From the NCBI GenBank assembly GCA_964617875.1, contig CAZUAI010000004.1:58469-122468 (forward strand): a stretch of DNA of 64,000 nt, read 5' to 3'. Both the position numbers and the translations under genes were made by a program. The notes beneath the pieces were generated by a model, which was given only the letters and a program-made list of their open reading frames with translations, ran no database searches and was not told where the DNA came from. Below, in pieces: positions 44,970-55,132 of this stretch. How positions within the stretch are numbered: position 1 is the stretch's first letter; every line of letters starts with the position of its first letter. Origin of the DNA: CAZMVY01 sp964617875. GTDB taxonomy: Bacteria; Planctomycetota; Phycisphaerae; UBA1845; PWPN01.

Positions 44970-45820
44970 ACGCGGATCTGCTGTTGGCGTCGGGCAACCC
45001 ACTGGATCACGTGGTCCAGCACCCGTGGTATCAGACGTCCGACGGCGCCATCACGCTCCTGAGCAACCAGATCTTCATGCAGATCACGGCGGCGGCCCTG
45101 ATGGTCCTGCTTATCCCGTGGGCGGTCGGCCGTTCGCGCGGGCGCGACGACATCGGGCGGCTCGTCCCGTGCGGGATCGGCAACTTCTTCGAGGGCATCT
45201 GCCAGTTTCTCCGCAAGCAGGTCGCCGAGCCCTCGCTGGGCGTGCATACCGATCGCTTCATCAAGTACATCTGGACCGTCTTCTTCTTCATCCTGTTCTG
45301 CAACATCGAGGGCCTGATACCGTTCGATGCCTTCTTCGGGCTTTTCGGCAGGAAGGTGCATGTGGCCGGAACGGCCACGGGCAACATCTGGGTGACGGGC
45401 ACGCTGGCCGTCTGCACGATGCTGATGATGGTGGTCAACGGGCTCCGGCTCGGCGGGACGGCGTACCTGGCGCACTTCTGTCCGGGGCCGCTCTGGCTCG
45501 CGCCGCTGCTCGTCCCGGTGGAGATCATCGGGCTGATCGCGAAGATCTTCGCGCTGGCGATGCGTTTGTTTGCGAACATGATCGCGGGCCACATCCTGCT
45601 GGCCGTGCTGATCAGCTTCATCGGCATGGCGGCCGCGGCGATCGGCAGCGCGGGCGGCTTCGCGATCGCGGTCCCCGTGGTGCTTGGGAGCGTGGCGATC
45701 AACCTGCTGGAACTCTTCGTGGCGTTCCTGCAGGCGTTCATCTTCACGTTTCTGACGGCGCTGTTCATCGGCCAGTCCGTGGTGTTGCACCACGAGGAGG
45801 CGCATGCGCACGGGCATTGA
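44966..45820 (+). CDS. atpB: ATP synthase subunit a
   Basis: A 284-residue membrane subunit that forms the proton half-channels beside the c-ring. The essential arginine lies in AKIFALAMRLFANMIAGHIL, and later LLELFVAFLQAFIFTFLTALFIG is typical. An N-terminal segment with DHVVQHPWYQ leads into the first helix. It ends with a His-rich tail (HHEEAHAHGH). A 185-base gap with a hairpin separates it from atpE, the longest gap in the operon. Confidence 0.95.
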   Translation: MNADLLLASGNPLDHVVQHPWYQTSDGAITLLSNQIFMQITAAALMVLLIPWAVGRSRGRDDIGRLVPCGIGNFFEGICQFLRKQVAEPSLGVHTDRFIKYIWTVFFFILFCNIEGLIPFDAFFGLFGRKVHVAGTATGNIWVTGTLAVCTMLMMVVNGLRLGGTAYLAHFCPGPLWLAPLLVPVEIIGLIAKIFALAMRLFANMIAGHILLAVLISFIGMAAAAIGSAGGFAIAVPVVLGSVAINLLELFVAFLQAFIFTFLTALFIGQSVVLHHEEAHAHGH

Positions 45821-45959
45821 AGGCAACGAGTGCCGGGTGTCACGTGAAGGACGGGTCGGGTTTCCGCCCGGCACTGGGTACTGAGCACGGAGTCTGCCAT
45901 GCCCGCGGCGTGGGGCGAGCGGGCCATGAGGCTGAGAGGCGATGGCAATCGTGAGGTTT

Positions 45960-45983
45960 GTCGCCCGCCCCCCAACGGGCGAC
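45960..45983 (+). promoter_or_regulatory. Hairpin in the atpB-atpE leader
   Basis: GTCGCCCG and CGGGCGAC form a perfect 8-base stem with an 8-base loop, ending 22 bases before the atpE ATG. It may act on mRNA processing or stability, to raise expression of subunit c. Confidence 0.5.
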
Positions 45984-46005
45984 GTCAGGCAAAGGATGGA
46001 TCGAC

Positions 46006-46356
46006 ATGACGAACGGCAAGAACAAGGTGGCGCTGACGCTGGTCGGCGTGGGGCTCCTGTTGATGATCGCGTCGCCGGCGATGGCCGCCGGGGCCGAGGG
46101 CGGCACCGCGCCCACGGGCGCCCGATTCCTCGATGACAAGGGCGCGGCGAATCTGGGTGGTGCGATCGGCGCCGGCCTGGTGCTGATCGGGGGCGCCGCC
46201 GGCATCAGCCGGATCGGCGGCAGCGCGGTCGAGTCAATGGCGCGGCAGCCGGAAGCCGCCGGCACGATCAACACCGCCATGATCATCACGGCGGCCATGA
46301 TCGAAGGCGCGACGCTGTTCGCGGTCGTCGTGTGTCTGCTGGCCGCGTTGAAGTAG
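46006..46356 (+). CDS. atpE: ATP synthase subunit c with N-terminal signal peptide
   Basis: A 116-residue protein; the usual c subunit is near 80. The first 27 residues look like a cleavable signal (KVALTLVGVGLLLMIASPAMA/A), then comes a linker of about 20 residues, then helix 1 (GGAIGAGLVLIGGAAGISRIGG), the RQP loop (80-82) and helix 2 with the ion-binding E100 in AMIEGATLFAVVV. The Gln and Ser/Thr ligands of sodium-type rings are absent, so a proton ring is inferred. The ATG at 46006 has AAAGGA upstream. Confidence 0.93.
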   Translation: MTNGKNKVALTLVGVGLLLMIASPAMAAGAEGGTAPTGARFLDDKGAANLGGAIGAGLVLIGGAAGISRIGGSAVESMARQPEAAGTINTAMIITAAMIEGATLFAVVVCLLAALK

Positions 46357-46392
46357 CGCCGGCGTCCGGGCCGAGAAAGACGTGAGTGCCCC

Positions 46393-47040
46393 ATGGACAT
46401 AACACTTGGGTACGTCTGCCGCGTGATCCTCTGCGCGGCGATCTGTGCGGGGCCGCTGCTGGCGGCGCCGGCCGAGGCGGAGCCGGGCTCCGCGCACGGC
46501 GGCGGCCACGCCGCCCCGGCGCACGAGCCGAGCCTCTTCTCCGGCGACCTCGGCAACGCAATCTGGACGCTGGTCATCTTCGTGTTCGTCCTGGCCGTGC
46601 TGGGCAGGTTCGCCTGGCGGCCGATCCTGGCCACGCTCCAGCGGCGCGAGGAGTTCATCCGCGAGTCGCTCGAGTCCGCCAGGCGGGACCGCGAGGAGGC
46701 CGAAAAGCGGCTTCGGGAGCACGAGGAACGCCTCCACCGCGCGAAGGAGGAGGCGACGGCGATCGTCGAGGAAGGCCGCCGCGACGCCGAGGACGCCAAG
46801 CGGCGGATCGCCGAGCAGGCCCGCGCCGAGGCCGATGCCATGATTCAGCGGGCCCGGCGCGAGATCGGCATCGCACGCGACACCGCCGTCAAGGAACTGT
46901 ACGAGCGGGCCGCGGATCTCGCGACCGAGATCGCCGGCAAGGCGATGCGGCGGGCGATGACGGAGGACGAACATCGGCGTCTCATCGTGGCTTCGCTCGA
47001 GGAGCTTCGCGAGAAGGCCGCGGCGGACAGGACCGAGTGA
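46393..47040 (+). CDS. atpF: ATP synthase subunit b with N-terminal signal peptide
   Basis: A 215-residue peripheral stalk subunit. It begins with a signal-like stretch (CRVILCAAICAGPLLAAPAEA) and a His/Ala/Gly-rich linker (SAHGGGHAAPAHEP), followed by the single membrane helix IWTLVIFVFVLAVLGRFAWRPIL and a long charged coiled coil to the end. The usual length is about 160, and the excess is at the front. It lies 36 bases after atpE and seven bases before atpH. Confidence 0.92.
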   Translation: MDITLGYVCRVILCAAICAGPLLAAPAEAEPGSAHGGGHAAPAHEPSLFSGDLGNAIWTLVIFVFVLAVLGRFAWRPILATLQRREEFIRESLESARRDREEAEKRLREHEERLHRAKEEATAIVEEGRRDAEDAKRRIAEQARAEADAMIQRARREIGIARDTAVKELYERAADLATEIAGKAMRRAMTEDEHRRLIVASLEELREKAAADRTE

Positions 47041-47047
47041 GGGACGC

Positions 47048-47644
47048 ATGGCCGCAGGGTATGACCAATCTCTCGCGATCGGCGACGTCTACGCCGAGGC
47101 GCTTCTCATGGCGGCGAACGAGCAGGGCGAGACCGACGAGGTCGCCGCGCAGTTCGCCGACCTGATCGCCTACATGGACCGCGATCCGGACTTCGCCGCG
47201 TTCCTCACCGTCGTGACCGTCGACGACGACGCCCGGCGGACCACGCTCGAGGTCCTTTTCCGCACGCGGCTGAACGACCTGCTGCTCAACGCGCTGCAGG
47301 TGCTGAACGACCGCGGGCGGACGGACATCCTGCGGGGCATGTACGAGCGGTTCCGCCTCCGCCTGGAGGAGCAGCGGAACCAGATCGAGGTGGACGTCAG
47401 GACGGCCGTCCCGCTTTCCGAGGACATCCGGGAGAATCTCCGGCAGGGACTCAGCGCGCGGCTGGGCAAGGATGTGATCCTCGTGCCGCGCGTGGACGAG
47501 ACGCTGATCGGCGGGATCGTGGTGCAGATCGGCGACCGGCGCCTGGACGGCAGCCTGTCGCAGCACCTGCGGAAGATGCGCAGGCAGTTCATGGACCGCG
47601 CGAGCACGGAGGTGTTCGGCGGACGGCAGTACGTGGAAACCTGA
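47048..47644 (+). CDS. atpH: ATP synthase subunit delta
   Basis: A 198-residue subunit that joins the b stalk to the top of the alpha/beta ring. The N-terminal six-helix domain starts ALLMAANEQGETDEVAAQFADL; the C-terminal part has VRTAVPLSEDIRENLRQGLSARLGKDVIL and DETLIGGIVVQIGDRRLDGSLSQHLRKM, which is diagnostic. Length and place in the operon are normal. It lies 24 bases before atpA. Confidence 0.93.
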   Translation: MAAGYDQSLAIGDVYAEALLMAANEQGETDEVAAQFADLIAYMDRDPDFAAFLTVVTVDDDARRTTLEVLFRTRLNDLLLNALQVLNDRGRTDILRGMYERFRLRLEEQRNQIEVDVRTAVPLSEDIRENLRQGLSARLGKDVILVPRVDETLIGGIVVQIGDRRLDGSLSQHLRKMRRQFMDRASTEVFGGRQYVET

Positions 47645-47668
47645 TTACGCACGAACGGACATCCGGCA

Positions 47669-49333
<1,665 letters not shown>

Positions 49334-49453
49334 GGCGGTCCGCGTGGATGTCCGGCCGCCAGACCATGCCGGCCGTCGTTTTCGTATACGATTCCTTTGT
49401 CGCCATCGCAGGGCGTGTGGTGATCGTGCTCGTTCATCAGGATCACGGGGATC

Positions 49454-49753
49454 CGGATTCCGCAACGGATTGCCGATCTCTTCGACCATCGACACCTGTT
49501 CGTCCAACGTCACCTGACTCCTGCTGATAAGGAGACGTTCCAGCGGATCATCCGCGGGCCGCACGCCACCAGCAACGCCGTCGAACGCAGCAACCGCCGC
49601 TTTCGCAAGGCCCGGCGCAGCGTCTGCTCGGTCCGCACGGCGGAGCACATCCGCCAGCGTATCGCCCTTGATATGGAGCGCGACACCGTCGGCTTCCGGA
49701 TGAACGTCCGATGTCCGACGAATGAGCGCCCCGTTGCCTTGACCGGTCCATGA
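49454..49753 (+). pseudogene. Transposase C-terminal remnant
   Basis: A 99-codon open frame, without start codon, that reads SNAVERSNRRFRKARRS followed by VRTAEHIRQRIALDMERD. This is the C-terminal motif of a transposase type that is common in planctomycete-like genomes (family name uncertain). Everything upstream of about residue 1 of this frame is gone, so it is a relic and not an active element. It lies 120 bases after atpA, where atpG would be expected. Confidence 0.65.
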
Positions 49754-49817
49754 TTCCCCGCGATGTGTCAGGTTGGCCGCGATCCGCGCGGAGACGTCGT
49801 CCGCGCCTTCGGGCGGA

Positions 49818-50210
49818 TCACGTCTTGTCAGGGTCGGCGGCGAAGGCTTCGGCGAGGGTGCGGATGGAGTCGTCCCGGTCCAGCCAGCAGACGATCTCCT
49901 GTTGTTCCGTTGCGAGGTAGGCGTGGAAGGCGTCCTCGCGGCCTGTTTCGACAAGCAAGAGGAAGACCTTGCCCGCGACGTTGCGGACCAGAGCGGCCCG
50001 CAGGCCGTGATCGCGCAGACGGCCGTTGAGCGACGGCGTGGCGTAATAGCCCCAGGCCTTGCGCACGATGTCGTATTGCGAACCGGTGTCGCCGACCAGG
50101 GTGATCTGCTCGTCGGCATCGAGGCGGATATCGGCGGCGTGACGAATCACGATGTCGGCGTTCCGGCCGATCGCGAACGTCCTCGGCGGCGTGTGCTTGT
50201 CGATGTCCAT
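49818..50210 (-). CDS. Conserved small protein of the glycan cluster, function unknown
   Basis: A 130-residue protein without a named domain. It has the pattern IGRNADIVIRHAADIRLDADEQITLV, then KAWGYYATPSLNGRLRDHGLRAALVRN, and ends with a Glu/Asp-rich part. No signal or membrane segment is present. It is the last gene of the minus-strand glycan cluster, 131 bases after the amidotransferase gene, a gap that holds a piece of the palindromic repeat. The start at 50210 begins MDIDKHTPPRTFAIG. The presence next to glycan genes suggests a role in sugar modification, not more. Confidence 0.65.
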   Translation of the reverse strand: MDIDKHTPPRTFAIGRNADIVIRHAADIRLDADEQITLVGDTGSQYDIVRKAWGYYATPSLNGRLRDHGLRAALVRNVAGKVFLLLVETGREDAFHAYLATEQQEIVCWLDRDDSIRTLAEAFAADPDKT

Positions 50211-50221
50211 CGCAGCCCTCG

Positions 50222-50250
50222 GCGGCAGGCGAGACGCCTGCGCCACAATC
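50222..50250. repeat. Half of a family B palindromic repeat
   Basis: GCGGCAGGCGAGACGCCTGC followed by GCCACAAT resembles the right half of the element at 62606-62684. The matching left half is missing. Confidence 0.5.
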
Positions 50251-50341
50251 AGCGGAGCCTCGCGGACAAGGCGGCCGGTCTCGCCTGCTTGCGTGGCCCC
50301 TGCCTGCGCGGGTCCGACCCCTGCGCGACCCGACACCGGCG

Positions 50342-51484
50342 TCACGCTGTCAGGGCGGGCTCCGGCTCCTCCAGGTGGCCCGGAATGTGCCACCGGCCCG
50401 CGGCGTCGCGCTGCCAGATCGCACGGTTGCGGTGCCGCTCCAGCGTTGTGAAGAACTCCTCGCGGCTCATGTCGAGGTACGCCACGAAGTCGTCCACATA
50501 GTCATCCGACAGGTCGCGGAGGTCGTGCCGCCGTACCAGGCTCTTGGCCTCCTCACGGGTCAGCCGGCCGCTGCGGATGTCCTCGCAGGCGTGGTCGGTG
50601 GCGCGGCCGTAGCCGAACTTCAGCACCTTCAGGTACTGGTGGATGCGGTTGATCTTCTCGTCGATGCCGACGAAGCTGCGGTACGTCCCCTCGCCGGGGC
50701 CGTCGAGCGTGCGGAAGCCGTACTGCCGTGCGATGCGGAGGTGCTCGGCCGAGTCCCAGCGGAAGTAGTGGCTCATGAAGACGGCCCGCGTGCCCGAATC
50801 GTTCAGTTCGTCCGGGTAGTCATACTGCCGCAGGGCGGCCAGGGGTATGCCGTACTCGCGCGAGATGAAACGGGCGTCGCGGCCGGCGTTGGCCGCGTAC
50901 TTCAGGAACCAGTCGCGGGTCATCGTGTTGCGTTCGGCGATGTGCGCATCGCCGCCGTACTCGAAGGCGGAGTTCTCGCCGAGCAGGACGAGCGGGACCC
51001 TGAACGCCAGGGCGACGTGCAGCGGATAGGCGTGCAGCAGCGTGTGGCTGAGCAGGTCCGGATCGCCGAAGTCCTCGAAGCCGATGCGGACGAGCCGGCG
51101 GTGCAGCGGCTGCTCCGGCCGGAAGACGGTCAGGTTGGCGCCCATCCGGGGGATGAGGTGGAGGTTGTGCCATCCGATTTTGGTCTTGATGCCGTAATCG
51201 ACGTTGACGGCGAGGATCCGCAGGCCGCGACCGAGTACGCGATGCACCTGCGTGATGCTGTCCTTGCCGCCGCTGACGGGGACGACGACGTCATAGAACG
51301 GGGCGTTCCTGGCGCGGGCCTCGTCGATGAGTCGCTCGAACTCGGCGCGGCGCGCGTTCCAGTCGATGCCGTCGAGGGCGGCGTTCTTCCGCTCGTGCGA
51401 ACGGCAGGCGTTGCAGACGCCCTCGGCGTCGAACGCGATGTAGGGCTTGGTGTCGGGCAGGAGGCAGCGGCGGCAGTATTTCAT
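50342..51484 (-). CDS. N-acetyl sugar amidotransferase (PseA/WbpG type)
   Basis: A 380-residue ATP-dependent amidotransferase of the family that turns an N-acetyl group into an acetamidino group on pseudaminic or legionaminic acid (PseA) or ManNAc-uronate (WbpG). The PP-loop VPVSGGKDS is near residue 70; an N-terminal ribbon CRRCLLPD...CNACRSHE may hold zinc; and LLGENSAFEYGGDA and the DYPDEL segment are family-typical. Known systems need HisH/HisF-like partners to supply ammonia; none is here, but an AsnB-type glutaminase gene lies two genes away. The start overlaps the carbamoyltransferase stop by four bases. Confidence 0.88.
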   Translation of the reverse strand: MKYCRRCLLPDTKPYIAFDAEGVCNACRSHERKNAALDGIDWNARRAEFERLIDEARARNAPFYDVVVPVSGGKDSITQVHRVLGRGLRILAVNVDYGIKTKIGWHNLHLIPRMGANLTVFRPEQPLHRRLVRIGFEDFGDPDLLSHTLLHAYPLHVALAFRVPLVLLGENSAFEYGGDAHIAERNTMTRDWFLKYAANAGRDARFISREYGIPLAALRQYDYPDELNDSGTRAVFMSHYFRWDSAEHLRIARQYGFRTLDGPGEGTYRSFVGIDEKINRIHQYLKVLKFGYGRATDHACEDIRSGRLTREEAKSLVRRHDLRDLSDDYVDDFVAYLDMSREEFFTTLERHRNRAIWQRDAAGRWHIPGHLEEPEPALTA

Positions 51485-53286
51485 GGCCTGGCCCTCGTGA
51501 TGAGGAAGTCGCCAAGGACCAGGCCGTCGAGGTCGGAGTTCTCGAGCGTGTAGAGGGCGGCCTTCGGTCCCAGGACGATCGGGTCGCCGTGGAGGTTGAA
51601 GCTCGTGTTGAGCACGCCGCCGACGCCAGTCAGCCGCTGGAACGCCTTGATGATCGCGTAGTAGTCCGGGTTGCAGTGCTTCTCGAGGATCTGGGGGCGG
51701 ACGGTGAAGTCGGCGGGGTGCAGCGCCGCGACGAGTTCGCGGCGGGCACGAGGCGTCGAGTCGAACGCCATCGTCATGAACGGGCAGCGGAGCTTCTTCG
51801 GGTTGACGATGTAGTCCGCCTCGCACTCGGCGAGGATCGTCGGCGTGAAGGGCATCCAGAAGTCGCGGAACTTGATCGCGTCGTTGATCTTGCGGACGGT
51901 CTCGGGCCGGCGGGGGTCGGCGAGGATCGAGCGGTTGCCGAGCGCCCGGAGGCCGAACTCCATCCGGCCGCAGCAGCGGGCGAGGATCTCGCCGTCGGCG
52001 AGGCACTGGGCGATATCGTCCGGCGACACGCCCCTCTGGATGTGGAACCGCTCGCCGACTCTCTCGCGTTCGAGGAAGGCCGCGATCTCGGCGTCGGAGC
52101 ATTCGGGGCCGAGATAGGGATTCTCGAGCGGCCGGAGCCCGTCGGCCGCGCGGCCGTTGCGGCTCAGGTGTTCCCACATCACGTAATAACACGCACCGAT
52201 CGGCAGCGACGTGTCGCCGGCGGCCGGGCAGATGTAGAGGTCCTCGACGCACGCGAGTTCGGCGATGCTCTTGCCGGCCTTGATGTTCTGGGCGACGCCG
52301 CCGGACAGGCAGACCCGCCCGAGGCCGGTGGCCCGGACGCACGCCTCGATCCACCGGCACAGGTTGACCTCGACGAACTTCTGGACCGCGCCGGCGATTG
52401 CGTCGAAGCGGTGGCCCTCGAGCGCGTCGCGGAAGTGGAAATACAGGTCGCGCGGCCTCTGGTCGTAGACGAGGTTCAGGCCCTCGACCTTGAGAATCCG
52501 CTCGAAGACCTTGTAGCTTCTGGCCGTCAGCCGCTCGTTGGCGTACGGGGCGAGGCCCATCACCTTGTACTCGTGCTGCGCCGGCTTCATGCCCAGCAGC
52601 AGCGTCATGTACTGGTAGATGTGCCCGAGGTGGTTCTCGGCGGTGTGGGCCAGCTCCCTGCGGCCGCCGGCGGCGGTAAACTCCGACGTCGTGCCGTTCG
52701 AGTAGTCGCCGAAGCCCTCGCTCGTCAGCGCGAGCACGCGGTCCCGCATGTGGCTGCCGAAGTAGCCGTAGAAGGCGTGGCAGTCCTCGTGCGTCACGGT
52801 GCGGATGCGGTCGATGGGGATCCCGAGTTTGCGGCTGACGGTCTGCCGGCGGAGTTCGGCCATCCGCTTCATCTCGTCGGGGTTCATGTAGCCGTCGAGG
52901 AGGCCGTCCATCGGGTACGTGTCGTCGTAGCGGAAGTCGGGGCGGTCCTTGTAGAGGTCGTAGTAGCGGACGGCGCGGCCCTCGAAGAGCCTGGGCTTCC
53001 AGTACTCGTGCTGCTCCTTCACCCAGTCGTCCATGGTGAAGTTGGCGTTGCGCTTGATCTTGGTCAGGACGGGGTTCCAGTTGTGCGACGCGAGGGCGAC
53101 GGCGTCGATGTCGCCCGGGCTGATGCCGGCGTGGCCGAGGCACGACCGGATGGCCTGCTCCGGATAGCCGTAGTCGCCCTTGAGGCCGGTGAAGCGTTCC
53201 TCCTGCGCGGCGGCGACGATTTCGCCGTCGATCATCAGTGCGGCCGATGCGTCGTGTGCCTCCTGGATGCCCAGTACGACCTTCAT
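51481..53286 (-). CDS. Carbamoyltransferase (NodU/CmcH family)
   Basis: A 601-residue enzyme that moves a carbamoyl group from carbamoyl phosphate to a sugar hydroxyl. The N-terminal Kae1-like domain starts VLGIQEAHDASAALMIDGEIVAAAQEERFTGLKGD. LSGGVAQNIKAGK and LARCCGRMEFGLRALGNRSILADP are characteristic, as is GVLNTSFNLHGDPIV near the end. The ATG at 53286 begins MKVVLGIQ; an upstream in-frame ATG (53325) adds 13 unlike residues. It lies 13 bases after asnB, so the cluster is read as one transcript. The likely substrate is the cluster's own sugar. Confidence 0.92.
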   Translation of the reverse strand: MKVVLGIQEAHDASAALMIDGEIVAAAQEERFTGLKGDYGYPEQAIRSCLGHAGISPGDIDAVALASHNWNPVLTKIKRNANFTMDDWVKEQHEYWKPRLFEGRAVRYYDLYKDRPDFRYDDTYPMDGLLDGYMNPDEMKRMAELRRQTVSRKLGIPIDRIRTVTHEDCHAFYGYFGSHMRDRVLALTSEGFGDYSNGTTSEFTAAGGRRELAHTAENHLGHIYQYMTLLLGMKPAQHEYKVMGLAPYANERLTARSYKVFERILKVEGLNLVYDQRPRDLYFHFRDALEGHRFDAIAGAVQKFVEVNLCRWIEACVRATGLGRVCLSGGVAQNIKAGKSIAELACVEDLYICPAAGDTSLPIGACYYVMWEHLSRNGRAADGLRPLENPYLGPECSDAEIAAFLERERVGERFHIQRGVSPDDIAQCLADGEILARCCGRMEFGLRALGNRSILADPRRPETVRKINDAIKFRDFWMPFTPTILAECEADYIVNPKKLRCPFMTMAFDSTPRARRELVAALHPADFTVRPQILEKHCNPDYYAIIKAFQRLTGVGGVLNTSFNLHGDPIVLGPKAALYTLENSDLDGLVLGDFLITRARP

Positions 53287-53299
53287 GAATCCCTCGCGG

Positions 53300-55132
53300 T
53301 CACGTCCGTCCGTATTCATCGACAAAGAGCCTGGCGCAGACGAAGTAGAACAGGAACTTGCTCTCGCTGTTGGGCAGCGAGTCCTTTTTCAGCAGGGCCT
53401 CAATCCGGTCCCGGCGGACGAGTTCGTAGATCCGGCCGCCGTCCAGCACCCGCTCGCGGACGGCGGGGTCTCGGGCGTCCAGCAGGCCGAGGATCGGGGC
53501 ATTGAACCCGACCTTGCGGCGGTTCCAGAGGACCCGGCCCGGGACGGTGCCGGCCATGGCGTCGCGGAGGACGGCCTTGGTGTAGCCGTCGCGCATCAGG
53601 TGCCGGGTGGGGATCCGGCCGCAGAACTCGAAAAGCCGCCGGTCGAGGAACGGCGAGCGGTTCTCGATCGAGTAGTACATCGCGTTGAGATCGTCTTCGT
53701 GGAGGATGACCGGCACGGACTCGTGGAACAGCTCGTTGAGCATGCGGTTGCGGAGCAGCGAGTCGGTGTAGCGTTCCTCGGCGAAGGCCTCGTGCCAGTC
53801 GCGGCGGAGGCAGGCGGCGAAGCCGTCGCTGTCGAGGAAGATGTGGTCGCGGCAGTCGGGGTTGTCGAAGTAGAGGCGCGGGTTCTTCAGGTAGGGGTTC
53901 CGCACGATGGGGGCGATGTGCGTCTCCCACGCCGCCAGGGCCTCGGGCAGGGCGGGGCTGTTCCGCATCTCGTAGAGCCAGAGGTTGTGGTGGTCGTAGT
54001 AGCCGGTGAGCAGTTCGTCGGCCCCGGTGCCGCTGATCGAGATCCGGTAGCCGTGCTGCGCGACGGCCGCCATCAGCAGCCAGTGGACGTAATAGCTGAT
54101 CGTGTAGACGGGCGCGTCGTGCTGGCGGACGAGCACGGCCAGGTTGTCGAGGAAGCGGTCCGTGCTCAGCGGGATCGGCGTGTGACGGATGCCGAGTTCG
54201 CGGACGGAATCGTCAACCTCTTCGCGTTCGTCGTAGCGGCGGTCGTCGTTGACGATCGTGAAACCGTGTACGTCGAATCCGAAGCGGCGTCTGGCGATGC
54301 TGATGAGCGAATTCGAGTCGATGCCGCCGCTCATGCAGAACGCCAGCGGGACGTCGGCGCGGAGGCGGAGGCGGACGGACTCGGCGAGGGCGTTCCCGAC
54401 GCCCTCGACGGCGTCCTCGCGAGTCATCGACTCGTCCTGGGCGACGCGCGGGTCCCAGTAGCGCTGCCGTGTTTCCCCGCCGGCGGCATCCACGGTCAGC
54501 AGCGAGGCCGGCGGCAGTTCCTCGATGCCGACGAAGAACGTTTCGCGCGTCTTGTAGAGGCTCTTGTAGCCGTTGACGAGGTAGCGGCAGAGGTGGTTGT
54601 CGTTGATGTCGAAGCCCTGGCCGCGGAGTGCGCGGATGAACTTGACCTCCGAGGCGAAGTAGAGCCCGCCGTCGGCCCGGAAGAGGTAGAGCGGTTTCTC
54701 GCCGAAGCGGTCGCGGCACAGGCGGAGCGTGCCGCTCGCCTCGTCGTAGAGCGCGAAGGCCCACATGCCCTCGCAGCGGTCCAGGCCCGCGGGGCCCCAG
54801 TGGGCGAGGGCCCGCAGAAGGACCTCCGTGTCGCTCTGCGTGATGAACTCGTGACCGGCGGCGGTCAGCTCCTGCTTCAGCTCGACGTAGTTGTACAGCT
54901 CGCCGTTGTAGACGAGGACGTTCGAGCCGGCGCGGAAGGGCTGATTGGCCCGCTCGTCGAGGTCGATGATGCTGAGGCGACTGTGCAGCAGATACACCCG
55001 GCGGCCGGGCGCGGGCCGGTGATCGTAGACGCCGGCGGCGTCCGGTCCGCGGCGGCGCATCGCGCGGAGACAGGCGTCGATGCGCTCCGACGGGATCGAA
55101 TGCGGCCCGATGTATCCGGCTATGCCACACAT
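53300..55132 (-). CDS. asnB: Asparagine synthase-type glutamine amidotransferase
   Basis: A 610-residue protein with an N-terminal Ntn glutaminase domain (C2 in MCGIAGY, intact; RRRGPDAAG; YNGELYNY) and a synthetase domain with FCMSGGIDSNSL. The family makes asparagine, but copies in polysaccharide clusters amidate uronic acids or other sugar acids (WbpS-like). The context here favours that. It overlaps the deacetylase gene by 13 bases and is followed by carbamoyl- and amidotransferase genes. It might also supply ammonia to the PseA-like protein, which lacks its HisH/HisF partners; this is inference. Confidence 0.9.
   Translation of the reverse strand: MCGIAGYIGPHSIPSERIDACLRAMRRRGPDAAGVYDHRPAPGRRVYLLHSRLSIIDLDERANQPFRAGSNVLVYNGELYNYVELKQELTAAGHEFITQSDTEVLLRALAHWGPAGLDRCEGMWAFALYDEASGTLRLCRDRFGEKPLYLFRADGGLYFASEVKFIRALRGQGFDINDNHLCRYLVNGYKSLYKTRETFFVGIEELPPASLLTVDAAGGETRQRYWDPRVAQDESMTREDAVEGVGNALAESVRLRLRADVPLAFCMSGGIDSNSLISIARRRFGFDVHGFTIVNDDRRYDEREEVDDSVRELGIRHTPIPLSTDRFLDNLAVLVRQHDAPVYTISYYVHWLLMAAVAQHGYRISISGTGADELLTGYYDHHNLWLYEMRNSPALPEALAAWETHIAPIVRNPYLKNPRLYFDNPDCRDHIFLDSDGFAACLRRDWHEAFAEERYTDSLLRNRMLNELFHESVPVILHEDDLNAMYYSIENRSPFLDRRLFEFCGRIPTRHLMRDGYTKAVLRDAMAGTVPGRVLWNRRKVGFNAPILGLLDARDPAVRERVLDGGRIYELVRRDRIEALLKKDSLPNSESKFLFYFVCARLFVDEYGRT

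Noticed and set aside
49334..49453. A decayed atpG after atpA
   Set aside because: No segment resembles the conserved N-terminus of the gamma subunit in any frame.
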